NCBI GenBank assembly: GCA_028015205.1 | Contig: CM051517.1 | Span: 52,575,455 to 52,639,454, forward strand | From: Mytilisepta virgata | Lineage: Eukaryota; Mollusca; Bivalvia; Mytilida; Mytilidae | Length of the DNA stretch: 64,000 nt | Direction: 5' to 3' | Shown here: positions 1-10,175 of the stretch, one piece after another | Layout: every line of letters begins with the position of its first letter | Position numbering within the stretch: position 1 is the first letter of the stretch | Translations under genes and position numbers: made by a program | Notes under the pieces: model-generated | Databases searched by the model: none | The model's input: only the letters and a program-made list of their open reading frames with translations | Told to the model about the DNA's origin: nothing

Positions 1-194
1 AGATGAGAGTTACTTCCTCTTATACAATGTGCAACTTAGCAGCTCATACAACTTACTGTGACTTCAACACATCAGTTAAAGACACAACTCTATAGACAGC
101 GTCTGCAAACGGCATTTCCTTCTTCTGTAATGCCAGTGAAAATTCCATCAGAGGTGAAATTAATTGTTGAAATTAATCAAATTTTCCCATTTCA

Positions 195-352
195 TATACC
201 CCCGGTTTTTTGGTGGGGTCCATGTTGTTCATATGTTTTTAGTTTTTAATTGTAGTGCATGTTTTGTTTTGGTCTTGTCTTCGTTGTTCTCTGGAGTTTG
301 TCAGTTGTTTCGATTTTCCCATCCTTCGAATATCCATTTGGTATTTCTTGAC
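195..352 (+). mobile_element. Retroelement 3'-end relic, copy 1 (non-coding tail only)
   Basis: This stretch, from ggttttttggtggggtccat to ggtatttcttgac, closely matches the tails of the copies at 3466-3693 (minus) and 31327-31727. No coding part is attached on the left. It was probably 5'-truncated on insertion, which is usual for LINE-like elements. Confidence 0.65.
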
Positions 353-602
353 ATTACATATAAATGATATTGAATCTAAAAGAGTTATTAAAAGTTATTT
401 TTAACAGTGTCAGTTTTCATTCATTGGCTGTTAAAAAAAGAAGAAAAACCAGGCTTGTACATGTATTCACTTTGAAATTAATTGGCAGGCTCTCCATGGA
501 CACGCTTTCAATAACATACTTGAAATCACAACGAAGAAGAAATTTTGCATTATTCTAAGTCCAAATTTGTAAAATAAATTACTATACATTCAAAATGATA
601 AT

Positions 603-847
603 GAATGTTATGACAGTAATATCTCCCACCAGCTTTGCCAATCCCTCGGCCTTAGCTGTCATGGGAAGCTGTTTCAAGCTGAGTCTTTATTGCTTGATAC
701 CCTTTACTGAAGTTTTCATTAGCTCTCTGTATGTAAGGTAACCAGCGGGTACCAACTTTTCTTGTAGGCATAATTCGATTCGCGCCAAGGAGTTTAAATG
801 TTCTTAAAACTTCTGTTTGTGTCCTTTTCTATAGAAGTAATATAAAC
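603..847 (-). pseudogene. hAT-transposase-like fragment, downstream part
   Basis: The minus strand starts after a good acceptor (aatttttcag at 848-858) with GLYYFYRKG. In a second frame it continues TEVLRTFKLLGANRIMPTRK, then VGTRWLPYIQRANENFSKGY and QAIKTQLETASHDS. A third frame carries AKAEGLAKLVGDITVITF. In the family these blocks occur in this order ('YFYRKS...', 'MPTR-GGTRW', 'AKA-GL-KL'). At least two frameshifts, near 825 and near 660, make it a pseudogene unless they are sequencing errors. It lies downstream of the 1360-1583 piece on the same strand. The intervening block with the conserved 'HC-AHRLEL' region was not seen in 850-1359, so it is deleted or decayed beyond recognition. 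Confidence 0.75.
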
Positions 848-1359
848 CTGAAAAATTAAAACAAAAGATTTCATCAAATGTTAACAGTTCCAAATTACAA
901 CATTGTACACCGAGAACAACAAAATGGAGATAACAAGAAAGGTCAACAATGACATACCAATCAATTAAAGCAACCCAACTGACAGAACTCTGGTAGGTCG
1001 TTACCTGGTATTAATTACATATACTGACAATACCAGTTGCTGCCACAAATAATGAAAGTTATTACGTGGACATACATTTCATAGAAGAGTGTGTAGTAGT
1101 AGTACAGATGATTACAATTACTTGTTGTATGCGTGACGAGAGAATCAGGAAAAATGTTAAAAATCGAACGGCAGTCATACTCTAAGTCAAAAGACAGAGA
1201 CATGGCAAGGAAACCAATATATGACTTATAACATATTAAAACTGAAAAATCAGTAACTTAATATAATAGCCAAGTCAAAAACTGGGTGCTGGGACCAGAT
1301 GATTATATGTCAAACAACTAACACTTTAAGAGCAGTGTATGAAAATTTAATATTGATAC

Positions 1360-1583
1360 CTTGCATATTGGAAGCACCATAAGATCCAAATGCTACAAAT
1401 TTTGCCCACAGATCTGAATGTTCCATTTCAAAAGTTGACTTGATGTAACAAGAAATGTCTAAGGAACTTGCTGACTTTGCCTCTTCTAAACCAAAGAAAC
1501 TGTCGGGACCGTACATACAATGGCTGATATTTGTCTCCCGTAAAGTCACTTGTACCATCGCAAGTAACACTAACATACTTTGA
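1360..1583 (-). pseudogene. hAT-transposase-like (ZNF862/C17orf113/KIAA1586-type) fragment, N-terminal part of the catalytic region
   Basis: Two frames of the minus strand together read like the RNase-H-fold region of the hAT-like family found in ZNF862, C17orf113 and KIAA1586-type proteins. One frame gives KYVSVTCDGTSDFTGDK, the catalytic-Asp strand 'SVTCDGTSD'. After a frameshift near 1500-1515 another frame gives DSFFGLEEAKSASS and later LWAKFVAFGSYGASNMQG, the family's 'FVAFGSDGASNMLG' block, here with Y where Asp is usual. The right end coincides with a weak possible donor (G/GTATCA) at 1359. The frameshift and the changed residue argue for a dead copy. A longer open frame continues to about 1660 but shows no recognisable motif. 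Confidence 0.7.
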
Positions 1584-1739
1584 TTCAGTTTATACGCGTT
1601 TAATCTCTTTTCTGGACACATTTGCAACATAATGCACAAACGCCCTTCCCTTCTTATCATTCACCTACGTTTCGCCAATATCAAGTCCCTTGGCTTTGTC
1701 CAGTTGGCACAATAATAGATACAATCTAAAGGATAGAAG

Positions 1740-2720
1740 GTTTTTAGCAATTGCATTCTTGGAACATAACATCTTGGAGATGATTTTTCAAATTACAGCC
1801 AATCAGAAACAATAACTGCCCATGGCGGCCATTTGCACTTGTAGTTTCAGAGGAGATGATTTTTCAAATTACAGCCAATCAGAAACAATAACTGCCCATG
1901 GCGGCCATGTTTTTCGACCAATCAAGATAAAATGAGGAATTTATAGAGGACTTCATTAACATCATTTGTACCAAGTTACAAATCAGTTGCAAAAGAAACC
2001 ATAACAGGTTATGGTTTCAGACGAGAGATTTTTAAAGTTTCAACCAATCAGAAACAAGAATTGCCCATTGTGGCCAGGTTTTTTGCCGGATCAAATCGAA
2101 ATAATGAATTTTTTATAGAAGACCTCACAAACATCATTTGTATCAACTTACAAATCATTTGCACTTGTAGTTTCAGAGAAGATGATTTTTAAAATTTCAG
2201 CCAATCAGAAAAAAGAATGGCAGCCATGTTTATTGCTGGATCAAGTTGAAATGAGGAATCTTTGTAGAAGACCTCACAAACATCGACTGTATCAAGTTAC
2301 AAATGATTTGCACTTGTAGTTTCATAGGAGATGATTTTTCAAATTTCAGCCAATCAGAAACAAGAATTGCCCATGACAGCCATGTTTTTCGCCCAATCAA
2401 TACGAAATGAGAAATCTTGTACAGGACCTCACAAACGTCATTTGTATTAACTTGCATATCATTTGTACTTGTAGTTTCAGAGGAGATGGTTTTTTCACCC
2501 AATCAGAAACAAGAATTGCCCATGTTTTTCGTCCAATCAAAAGAAATGAGGATTTGTCATAGAGGACCTTTAGTACATCATTCCTGCAAAGTTTAGTTCC
2601 AATTGGCCCAGTAGTTTCAGAGGAGATGATCAAAATCTGAAATGTTAACAACGACGACGACGGACGGACGACGGGCGACGGATGCAAAGTGATGGCAATA
2701 GCTGACGTGGCTTTGTCAGG
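1740..2720 (+). mobile_element. Pearl-like tandem-core element, copy 1
   Basis: Five to six diverged tandem units of about 150-170 bp share 'gccaatcagaaac', 'catggcggccatg' and 'gtagtttcagaggagatgat'. The first unit is a short 76-bp one. The array ends at 2648-2686 in a run of ACG/ACGG repeats (gacgacgacggacggacgac), followed by 'gatggcaatagctgacgtgg'. Tandem cores of about 160 bp followed by an (ACGG)n tract describe the bivalve 'pearl' elements, which are non-autonomous and thought to relate to Helitron-like elements. Short ORFs here are by-products of the array. Boundaries are approximate. Confidence 0.7.
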
Positions 2721-3359
2721 TGAGCTGAAAACACTTTGTTATCAACATATGAATGCAAGAGTTTAATAGTCCTTTTGATATTGAGAATGACGATCTGTCA
2801 AAGAAATATGTCTGTGTTGGTACGCTTTCATTTTGGTAATGACTGCGATCTCGCATGAACTGACTGGTTTACGTTTAAAAATAAACGAAGGTTAACAGTT
2901 TACCGGAAAATGTTTTTAATGTTTACAAATCATTAAATCTTTCAATTATTCTTATTTATATAAGGACATGGTACAAAATGTAGGAGAGGGGGTGGGTTAT
3001 TTTTAACTAGTCTGATCGGGGTAGTAACTTTGGAAAATTACAAGTCTGAAATGACATTTACTAGTCTGGGGCATCTAACTAGTGGCTTACGTCGCAGACT
3101 GGATCAAAACGGTCCCAGAACTAGTTATAGCGGAATTATATCTGAGGTTGAAGCTTTACACACATAAGTGTAATGTAATAAAATTCAACATTCACATTAA
3201 AACAAATACCGAAATCTAACAAAGGTGTTAACAATTACTAAAACGAGTAAAATGTATTTGCTGTGTGCGCTTTTTAAAAAAATATTAACACAAAATATTT
3301 TACATTTTTATACTTTTTGTAAATTTCTCTACTTTTAATGCATTTTCATTGGTTTACAA

Positions 3360-3460
3360 GAATGTGGCATTTTACTCGATCACCCGCTGGAAAGAAACAT
3401 CGGGTGGTATTTTACACTGTCACCGGAAAGAAACAGCGGGTGGTATTTTATACTGTCAAT
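3360..3460 (+). repeat. GGGTGGTATTTTA module
   Basis: Two close units (cgggtggtattttacactgtc and cgggtggtattttatactgtc) are separated by 'accggaaagaaacag'. The same module occurs at 7580-7630, left of the hairpin there, and in diverged form at 46870-46920. It appears to be the left part of a foldback family. Confidence 0.55.
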
Positions 3461-3465
3461 CGTAA

Positions 3466-3693
3466 CAACTGACAAACTCCGGAGAACAACGAAGACAAGA
3501 CCAAAACAATACATGCACTACAGTTAAAAACTAAAAACATATGAACAACATGGACCCCACCAAAAAACCGGGGGTAGACTCAGGTGCTCCGGAAGAGTAA
3601 GCAGTCTCTGCTTCCTGCAGGACACCCGCCATGCTGTCCATGTCAAATCCGATATGCGGAAGGGATAATATCAATGGAACAGGTCCAAAATAA
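3466..3693 (-). mobile_element. Retroelement 3'-end relic, copy 2
   Basis: On the minus strand this copy begins near gacctgttccattg and passes the GC-richer 'catggcgggtgtcc...gcagagactgcttac' stretch. It includes 'ccggagcacctgag' and continues into the ggttttttggtggggtccat tail. It ends near ggagtttgtcagttg, a little short of copy 1. It directly abuts the hairpin at 3692-3753. Confidence 0.65.
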
Positions 3694-3753
3694 ATAACAA
3701 ATTTCTAAGAGGGTGACGAAGTATATTGTAACCCTCTTAGAAATATGTTATTT
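3692..3753. repeat. Short foldback hairpin (minimal form of the 7669-7796 element)
   Basis: Left arm 3692-3713 (aaataacaaatttctaagag plus gg) pairs with right arm 3732-3753 across an 18-nt loop. The arms are the outer arms of the larger hairpin at 7669-7796, so this is an internally deleted version. Confidence 0.75.
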
Positions 3754-3889
3754 ATATAATAATTGATTTTCGCATTCGGAATGCCATTAACAAAACAGGA
3801 TATATTTACCTCAGAAACTTTACATTGCTGTTTAATTACACATATATTTATATAAGCCATCGTCTTTCATGTCATTGCTTATTCTTTTA

Positions 3890-4540
3890 AATGATTGCCG
3901 TTAGCAACGTCCTATATGTGTTTTTGGTTGTGTTTTGTGTTTTTATGCTATTTTTTTCCGAGGTTCTGTCTTTTTGGTGGCGTTTATTGATTGTTATGTC
4001 ATTGATGGCTTTTCTTGTTATCAATTCTATTGTTTACTATCCGGGGGTTCTGTCTTTTTGGTGGTTTGATTGATTTGTATGTCATTGTTGGCCTTTCTTG
4101 TTATCCATTTTATTGTCGACTGTCCGGTTTTCTGTCGTTTGTTTGGGTTGAATGATTGATATATCATTGATGGCCTTTCTTGTTATCAATTTTATTCTAT
4201 ACTGTCCAGGGTTTCTGTCGTTTGTTTGGGTTAATTGATTGGTATGCTATTTCATTATTGTCTTTTCTGTTATCTATTTTATTGTTTACTGTCCATGTTT
4301 CTGTCCTTTGTTTGGGTTGATTGATTGGTATGCTATTTCATTATTGTCTTTTCTGTTATCTATTTTATTGTTTACTGTACAGGATTCTGTCTTTTGGTTC
4401 GGTTGATTGATTGATATGTCAATGTTGGCCTTTTCTGTTATGCATTTTTTTGTTTTTACTGTCCAGTGTTCTGTCTTTTAGCTGTGTTTGGTATGTCATT
4501 GATGATCTTCATGTTATCCGTTTTGTTGTTTACCATTCTG
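3890..4540 (+). repeat. Minisatellite, unit about 84 bp, about 7 copies
   Basis: The heptamer ttctgtc recurs at 3964, 4048, 4130, 4213, 4299, 4385 and 4469, a spacing of 82-86 bp. Each unit also carries 'gttgattgat-ggtatgtcatt' and 'tcttgttatcattttattgt' variants. The units are strand-asymmetric (T and G rich on the plus strand). The 84-bp unit is a multiple of three, which explains a 60-codon open frame at 3891-4073; I do not regard that as a gene. Confidence 0.85.
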
Positions 4541-6819
4541 TTTACAAAAAATCGTAGGTAAAAAAAGTTTTTTTTCTTTACAATTTATCGATATTTTTGT
4601 TATTCACTGCCACGACGCTCCTGGGTAATGTCATGATATAAGACAATTATAATGCTAGTGCAGAACAAAAGACATTTATAAGTACGAGATTACATCCTTA
4701 TGTGGTTTCTTAAATCATAATTACAAAACTAAAGCAATTGTATTTACTCCCTGTGGAAAACACTTGTCTCGGATAATGGATTTTATCACCAGGAAGAATT
4801 GGCCGTCGTTTCTATATCGAATTCTAAGTCGTCTTTTAACCCACTTTTCAACTTTGTTATTTCATTTTCCTAACAGAAACATCAATAACTACATGTATAT
4901 TCACAGATTATTTTTGTTCTTTTCAATTGTTTTCTTAACTAAAATATTATATTTAGATGCAATTCATGTTTAGAGATTTCTTTTTCCAGGGACAGAACTT
5001 ATTTTCTCGAGCAATAAGACTAAAAATGTCCATACCATTTTTCTCTCCTTGAGAAAGAGGCCAGAAGTGATATTTTTTTCAGTGTTAACATCAATGCACA
5101 TCACTCATATAAAATAACCCGTGTTACGTGTTATTTTAAAGTGTGCTCTACGTGCAAAGCGGTTATTTTGAAAAGACTAAAAACGCTTTATGACTTCAAA
5201 GTAGAAACGATATGATGGTAGAAATAAATTCACCAATCAAATGACGCGTTACGTCTAATATTAAATTATTGAAAGATTAAAGGTACGAACCCAGATAAAC
5301 CATCCATACTTGTAATGGGTACACATACACAGATGTACTTGTTATAAACCATACATTTAAAAAAAATATGACTTTTTGTTTGTCTTTTCCTTTTATTTTT
5401 ATCGTTAAAACTCAAAGAATTGCATAATATTTCGAAGACACCATCTCCTTCGTTGGATGCAAATCTGACAATGCCAAGAGATAAAACATCAAAACCCCCT
5501 AACGTAACACTACATTACTTAGCAACATACATCGGTAGATAAACCAAAATATATAGTATAAATTCAAAAGCCAACATAACAGGGAATGGTATTACCGAAA
5601 CCATTTAAGGACATTTATGACAATTTCCACTAAGGCAAAGGTTAATGAGAGTCAAGGTCAAACACAGATAATATCTTTATTTCTTTAAATATTTCTTTCT
5701 GATAAAACTCGAACAATAGGACTAAATTATACCATCTGATGCCCGTCCTCATTACCAGAATATTCTTCAATTTCGCTTCTGATAGGCAAGCTTGGATAAG
5801 GACCATTATATATATATGTTAGATGGTTAGGTATGTAGGAATTATACATGCCGTATAGTTTTTTCATACGGAATTAAAAAAAAAACAAAAGAATAAATAA
5901 TAATAAAAAAGAAAACAAAAACAAAACAAAAACAACAGCAAATCCTTATATCCTCAAGCTGGATTATAAATTCTATCATCTGGTATTAATTTTAATTTAG
6001 AGATTAAGAAAATGTTATTCAAAAAGAAAATGCAATATTTAATTAATTAAAGAAAAAAATATATTCATTTAAGTAAAGCTTTGATCGGAAAAATCATGAG
6101 TAGGTTACGATGCAATCTTAATTTCCTCTTTCATCCTCATAGCATATGTATATATCGTAAAATATAAATAAATGATATATTTCATATCAAAATTAAAGTA
6201 CACTAGTCGTGTTCCTGAAATATATGGTAAAATGGATCGAATCTCGTTTTTGTCGAGATGGAACAGTTTTGCCTATCGGCAACCATTGTATAAATTAAAT
6301 TTCCTTTATTAAATGATTTCTAGTTTCTTGTTAGTCGCATAAAAAATACGTAAGTCTAAATAGCCTGAAAACACAAAGAAATTTATGTTATTGGTCGATA
6401 ATAAAAAATATCGAGACAAGCATTGAAAAAGTCAATATTTGTGAAATAAACAAGATATGTTTTATGTACAGACTGCAACAACATGATTAATATATTTATT
6501 TATTAAATGGTACAATGTATATACAGTTTAAAATGGAAGGATACGCGAGGTTTATGTTAAAAATAGGACAATTATCCATAACAAACTTCCAGAAAAAAAA
6601 CCAAGATTCAAGACCACCAGTACATGTAAATACATTGTACTACATATATTATTTTTCTCAATTTATGTATAAATGAACAAAAATGTACCAAAATGTCTAT
6701 ATTCATTTAAAGGGGGAGTGGAGTAGGAATCATATGCCGAGATATACAAATGTATTTCAGTGGTCAATACATATAATGATCTGTGATATCAATTTGAACA
6801 TATTTAATGCAAAGAATGG
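4541..6819. other. AT-rich stretch with no gene
   Basis: No splice-supported exon or recognisable protein motif was seen. There is an A-rich low-complexity tract at about 5873-5940. A 69-codon open frame at 4764-4973 has no family motif. Confidence 0.5.
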
Positions 6820-7290
6820 ACACATTTAACTCCTTGAAATGCGTCGTATACAGCATAGTATAAATTTACTATATCTAATATAAGTATCTTTGGATTGTTA
6901 TTTTGAAACTCCTGGGACGATGCCACTGCATGGTGGACCCTAGGTCCCGAGGGTATTCGCCAACCCAGTCGTCAGACTTGTCTGACATGATTATTCATTG
7001 ATTTGTTACAGAAATAACCAGTATTTAGCAAAATTAAAAAAATAATAGAAATACTAAGTGTTCATTCCTTGTATTGCACATGGTAGATCTCCTTAGCTGA
7101 AATTTGGCTTTCTATTTCGGTATTTTTGGTTATGAGTACTTCTTGTTTAAAATAAGTTTGGTTTTTGGTCTTCCAAATGTTTCGGTTTTAATGCTGCTGA
7201 TGAGAGGTAACTCCTTGAAATGTATCTTATACAGCATAGTATAAATTTACTATATCTAATATTAGTATCTTTGGATTGTTATTTTTTTAC
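6820..7290 (-). repeat. Interspersed repeat R1, two partial copies in tandem
   Basis: A block with core 'agcatagtataaatttacta' occurs at about 6838-6905 and again at 7217-7282. The stretch 6990-7290 matches, in reverse orientation, 55500-55810, including 'ctgctgatgagaggtaactc' and 'cacatggtagatctcctt'. Next to the first block (6905-6990) is a head-like stretch, 'ggtggaccctaggtcccgag' plus 'ggta', that recurs at 30090-30150. On the minus strand the order is head then body, as in a SINE. Confidence 0.65.
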
Positions 7291-7564
7291 ACAATGTAGT
7301 TATATTACAAGGTACCTGATTACATATTGTTCTATGGCAAAAGTGGAAATCAGATATTATCGTTTATTATGTGATTAGCCTGAAATTCCTTTACCTTTAA
7401 AGACCTTTTGTATTAAACTTCTTTGTATTAGACTTCGACCATGGAGTTAGGCCAATGTAAAAAACGTTTGTCAGACGTCAGAGGAATCTCTGTCTTAAGT
7501 GTAATATGATGTAAAATATATTATTATACTTTATGTTAATTTCTCTAATTTTATTGCATTTTCA

Positions 7565-7800
7565 ATGGTTTACAAGAATGTGGTATTTTACTGGAAAGAA
7601 ACAACGGGTGGTATTTTATACTGTCACCCGCTCATAAAATCCAAGACATTCAGTATAATAAAATAAAAAACAAATTTCTAAGAGGGTGATGGGGTATATT
7701 GTAACCCCTTTAAAAACATTGTCAACCTCGGAAGCCTCGGTTGACAATATTTTCTCGGGGTTACAATATACTCGATCACCCTCTTAGAAATGTGTTATTT
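7565..7800. repeat. Foldback element with long hairpin
   Basis: Left arm 7669-7727 and right arm 7739-7796 are complementary over about 58 bp with a few mismatches and an 11-nt loop (tcggaagcctc). The left flank 7565-7668 has the GGGTGGTATTTTA module. A single-stranded copy would form a very stable stem. There is no coding capacity, so it is a MITE-like or foldback non-autonomous element. Confidence 0.75.
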
Positions 7801-8564
7801 ATATAATGTCGCATAGTTTATCTTGCCTGATGTTTTGCACTTTTCTGCTATTTACACATGTACTACTGACAGGAAAACTCAGTTAATGGAATGACGTTTT
7901 GACATTTTGGTAGTCTAGAATTATAAAACAATTTTTTGTCAGTTAATAAATCTTGTTCAGTTGTCCAAGAAATCATCAAAATTTACAATCATTTGTAAAG
8001 GTTTAATTTTTATACCTCAAATATTATTCTGAATGGGAAATTTCCAATAGTAAAAAAAAAAAATGAATTGACTACAATGTTACTCAGACCTATCCAAAAA
8101 AGAATAAGATCTGTATTTCAAATATTCTCATGCACTTTCGTGCATATCTGATGCAAACTGGGGATGTATTGCTTAACGTACCTGTCAGCCAATTGGTAAG
8201 ACCATTCGACACTGAGGTTAGAGACAGTTACATTGTAAATATTCTATGATAACAATTTTGATGGAAAAGATATGCAAATACGACTCGCTTCTTGTGCCCG
8301 CGATTGAAAATGCTGAATGCGGAAATACTCACCCATAATTTTGAAGAAAAAAAACCCCATATTATTCAAATGCTTAAACGACCAAAAGATAAAGTTAACG
8401 CCATAAAAGGAAAGAACCAAGAACGAGATATCCTTAGCCATATAAAGTTTAAAACTTTATATACATTTATATTTAAAGTATCATTTCATATCAATTTCAG
8501 TTGAAATACTTATAAATGAGCGTTAATGTACACCAGTAAAGGCACCAATACGTAGTAAATATTA

Positions 8565-8890
8565 TAGTATTGTTACGTAAGGTTTTCCATATTGGATAAG
8601 TTATTGGTCCGAGGCTAGCAATACTGGACAGAGGCCAAGCCGAAATCCAATATGGCTAGCCAAGGACCAATAACCAATAACTAAGCCAATATGGAGTACC
8701 TTGCGCCATAATATCTTTATTGACTAACCAGACCAATATGTCATACTGACTAGTCCAATACGGCATATTGGACGGGTTTGTGTCGTATTAGCGTACTTTG
8801 ACATTTTGTATTGTATTGGCAGGTTTTATCATATTTAGGCTTATATTCTATTATTAGTCAATTATTATATAAAAAGTATACGTCATTGGA
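8565..8890 (+). mobile_element. Foldback element F1, copy 1
   Basis: Inverted arms at about 8575-8615 (gtaaggttttccatattgga...) and 8670-8710 (...ccaatatggagtaccttgcg) are followed by a right part rich in 'ccaatatg' and 'attggac'. The whole block, through 'gttttatcatatttaggctt', recurs in reverse at 26985-27290. The sharp shared limits mark it as a mobile unit. Confidence 0.75.
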
Positions 8891-9878
8891 GTAAATGTGA
8901 TACAAAAATGTTTTCCTTTATTTGGTTGGTTTCTCAGTGAAATGCATACTTACTGATTATTTTCTTCTATGTTGCTTTGGGCCTATCTGTTGACCGAGGT
9001 AATTTATTGTCTTTATTAAATCATATTCGGTCTTTGTTTTATTAAAACTAAAAAGTGCTTATAGCTGGGGAGAACAGACAAATAAATAGATTAATTAAAG
9101 AAATATGGATCTGATTGGCTTAGGTAATTAAATTTACAATATAACTAAATATCTTATTTTTTTCGAAATGAATTACTAAATTTAGAAATAATTATAAATT
9201 CTAACAAAACAACTTGTTAGCCTATTAGTATGTAATATTCTAAGGGCAATCATAGGGCTGTACTTCTAGAAAATGTCGTATACCGATTTGGTAATACATG
9301 TGTGCCGTAATGACAAGATATGAACGGCTTTGCTATGGTTCACAGCTTTTCAGAACAAATGGCATTTCGGAAAAGAAATACAATGATAATCCGTTTTGAA
9401 AATGTTTGTTAATTTATCGTGTAATCAACACTCCTTCAGTTTTGGTGAAATTCTTTGTTTCTTTAAATATACACGTATTCCAATTTTGTGTCAAAAGTTT
9501 GTTATCATTTGACCAACTTTGAATACTAACTATCTTTGCGGATAACATTGTCTCGTGCAATGTACCAGCCTTTGTACATCTATATTTGTAGACGATGAAA
9601 GAGATAAGTCGTAAGTAAAAGCGGTGATTTGGTCAGATGGAAAAGTGTCAATATTTAGGTTGTCGTCTGCCGTCTGCAAGACGGAGATAGTTTTGTCAAT
9701 ATTTTTAGTTAGCACGCATGATGTTTTTTTTTTTAAAGTTTGATATTTTGACAGGAATTATGTATACTTTGCACATGAGAGATTTTATTAAGTTTGAGCC
9801 TGTGCTATTTTTTTTTTTATTAAATTTTAATGAATTAATTTTGTTCTCGGACATTTTGAACATACACGACAAATTTAG

Positions 9879-10175
9879 TCTTGATTATTCTGAATAATAC
9901 TTTTCTTGATTTTCTGCAGTACCATACATGTATTTTCAAGCAAAATCAAGATAACAAGATCGAATCAAGACACTTTGTCCTGATCGGTCAAGACAAATAT
10001 AGACCAATCCACCACAGGTAATGTTAAACCTTACATAATTCATTCTTAACTTTTTTTAACCGGTCTTGCACGTGTAAGCAGTCTTGATTGACTGCAAGGC
10101 GATCTGTCTTGTTATCTTGATTTTGGCTGAAATATACGAAATTCACTCGAGACAATCAAGATTAATCAAGACCAA
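9879..10175. repeat. Foldback element F2 (TCAAGA-rich)
   Basis: The 19-mer caaaatcaagataacaaga at 9941-9959 has a perfect inverted partner at 10107-10125. An outer pair, gtcttgattattc (9882-9894) and gattaatcaagac (about 10161-10173), frames it. Many TCAAGA/TCTTGA hexamers lie between. The structure suggests a non-autonomous DNA element; no TSD was settled. Confidence 0.65.

Noticed and set aside
3890..4540. CRISPR-like regular spacing
   Set aside because: The whole 84-bp unit is repeated with no unique spacers. It is a minisatellite in a eukaryotic genome.
9530..9715. 61-codon minus-strand frame ending TNIDVQRLVHCTRQCYPQR
   Set aside because: Considered as the missing last exon of the Dpr-like gene. 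The only good acceptor gives phase 0, not the required phase 1, and there is no hydrophobic tail.
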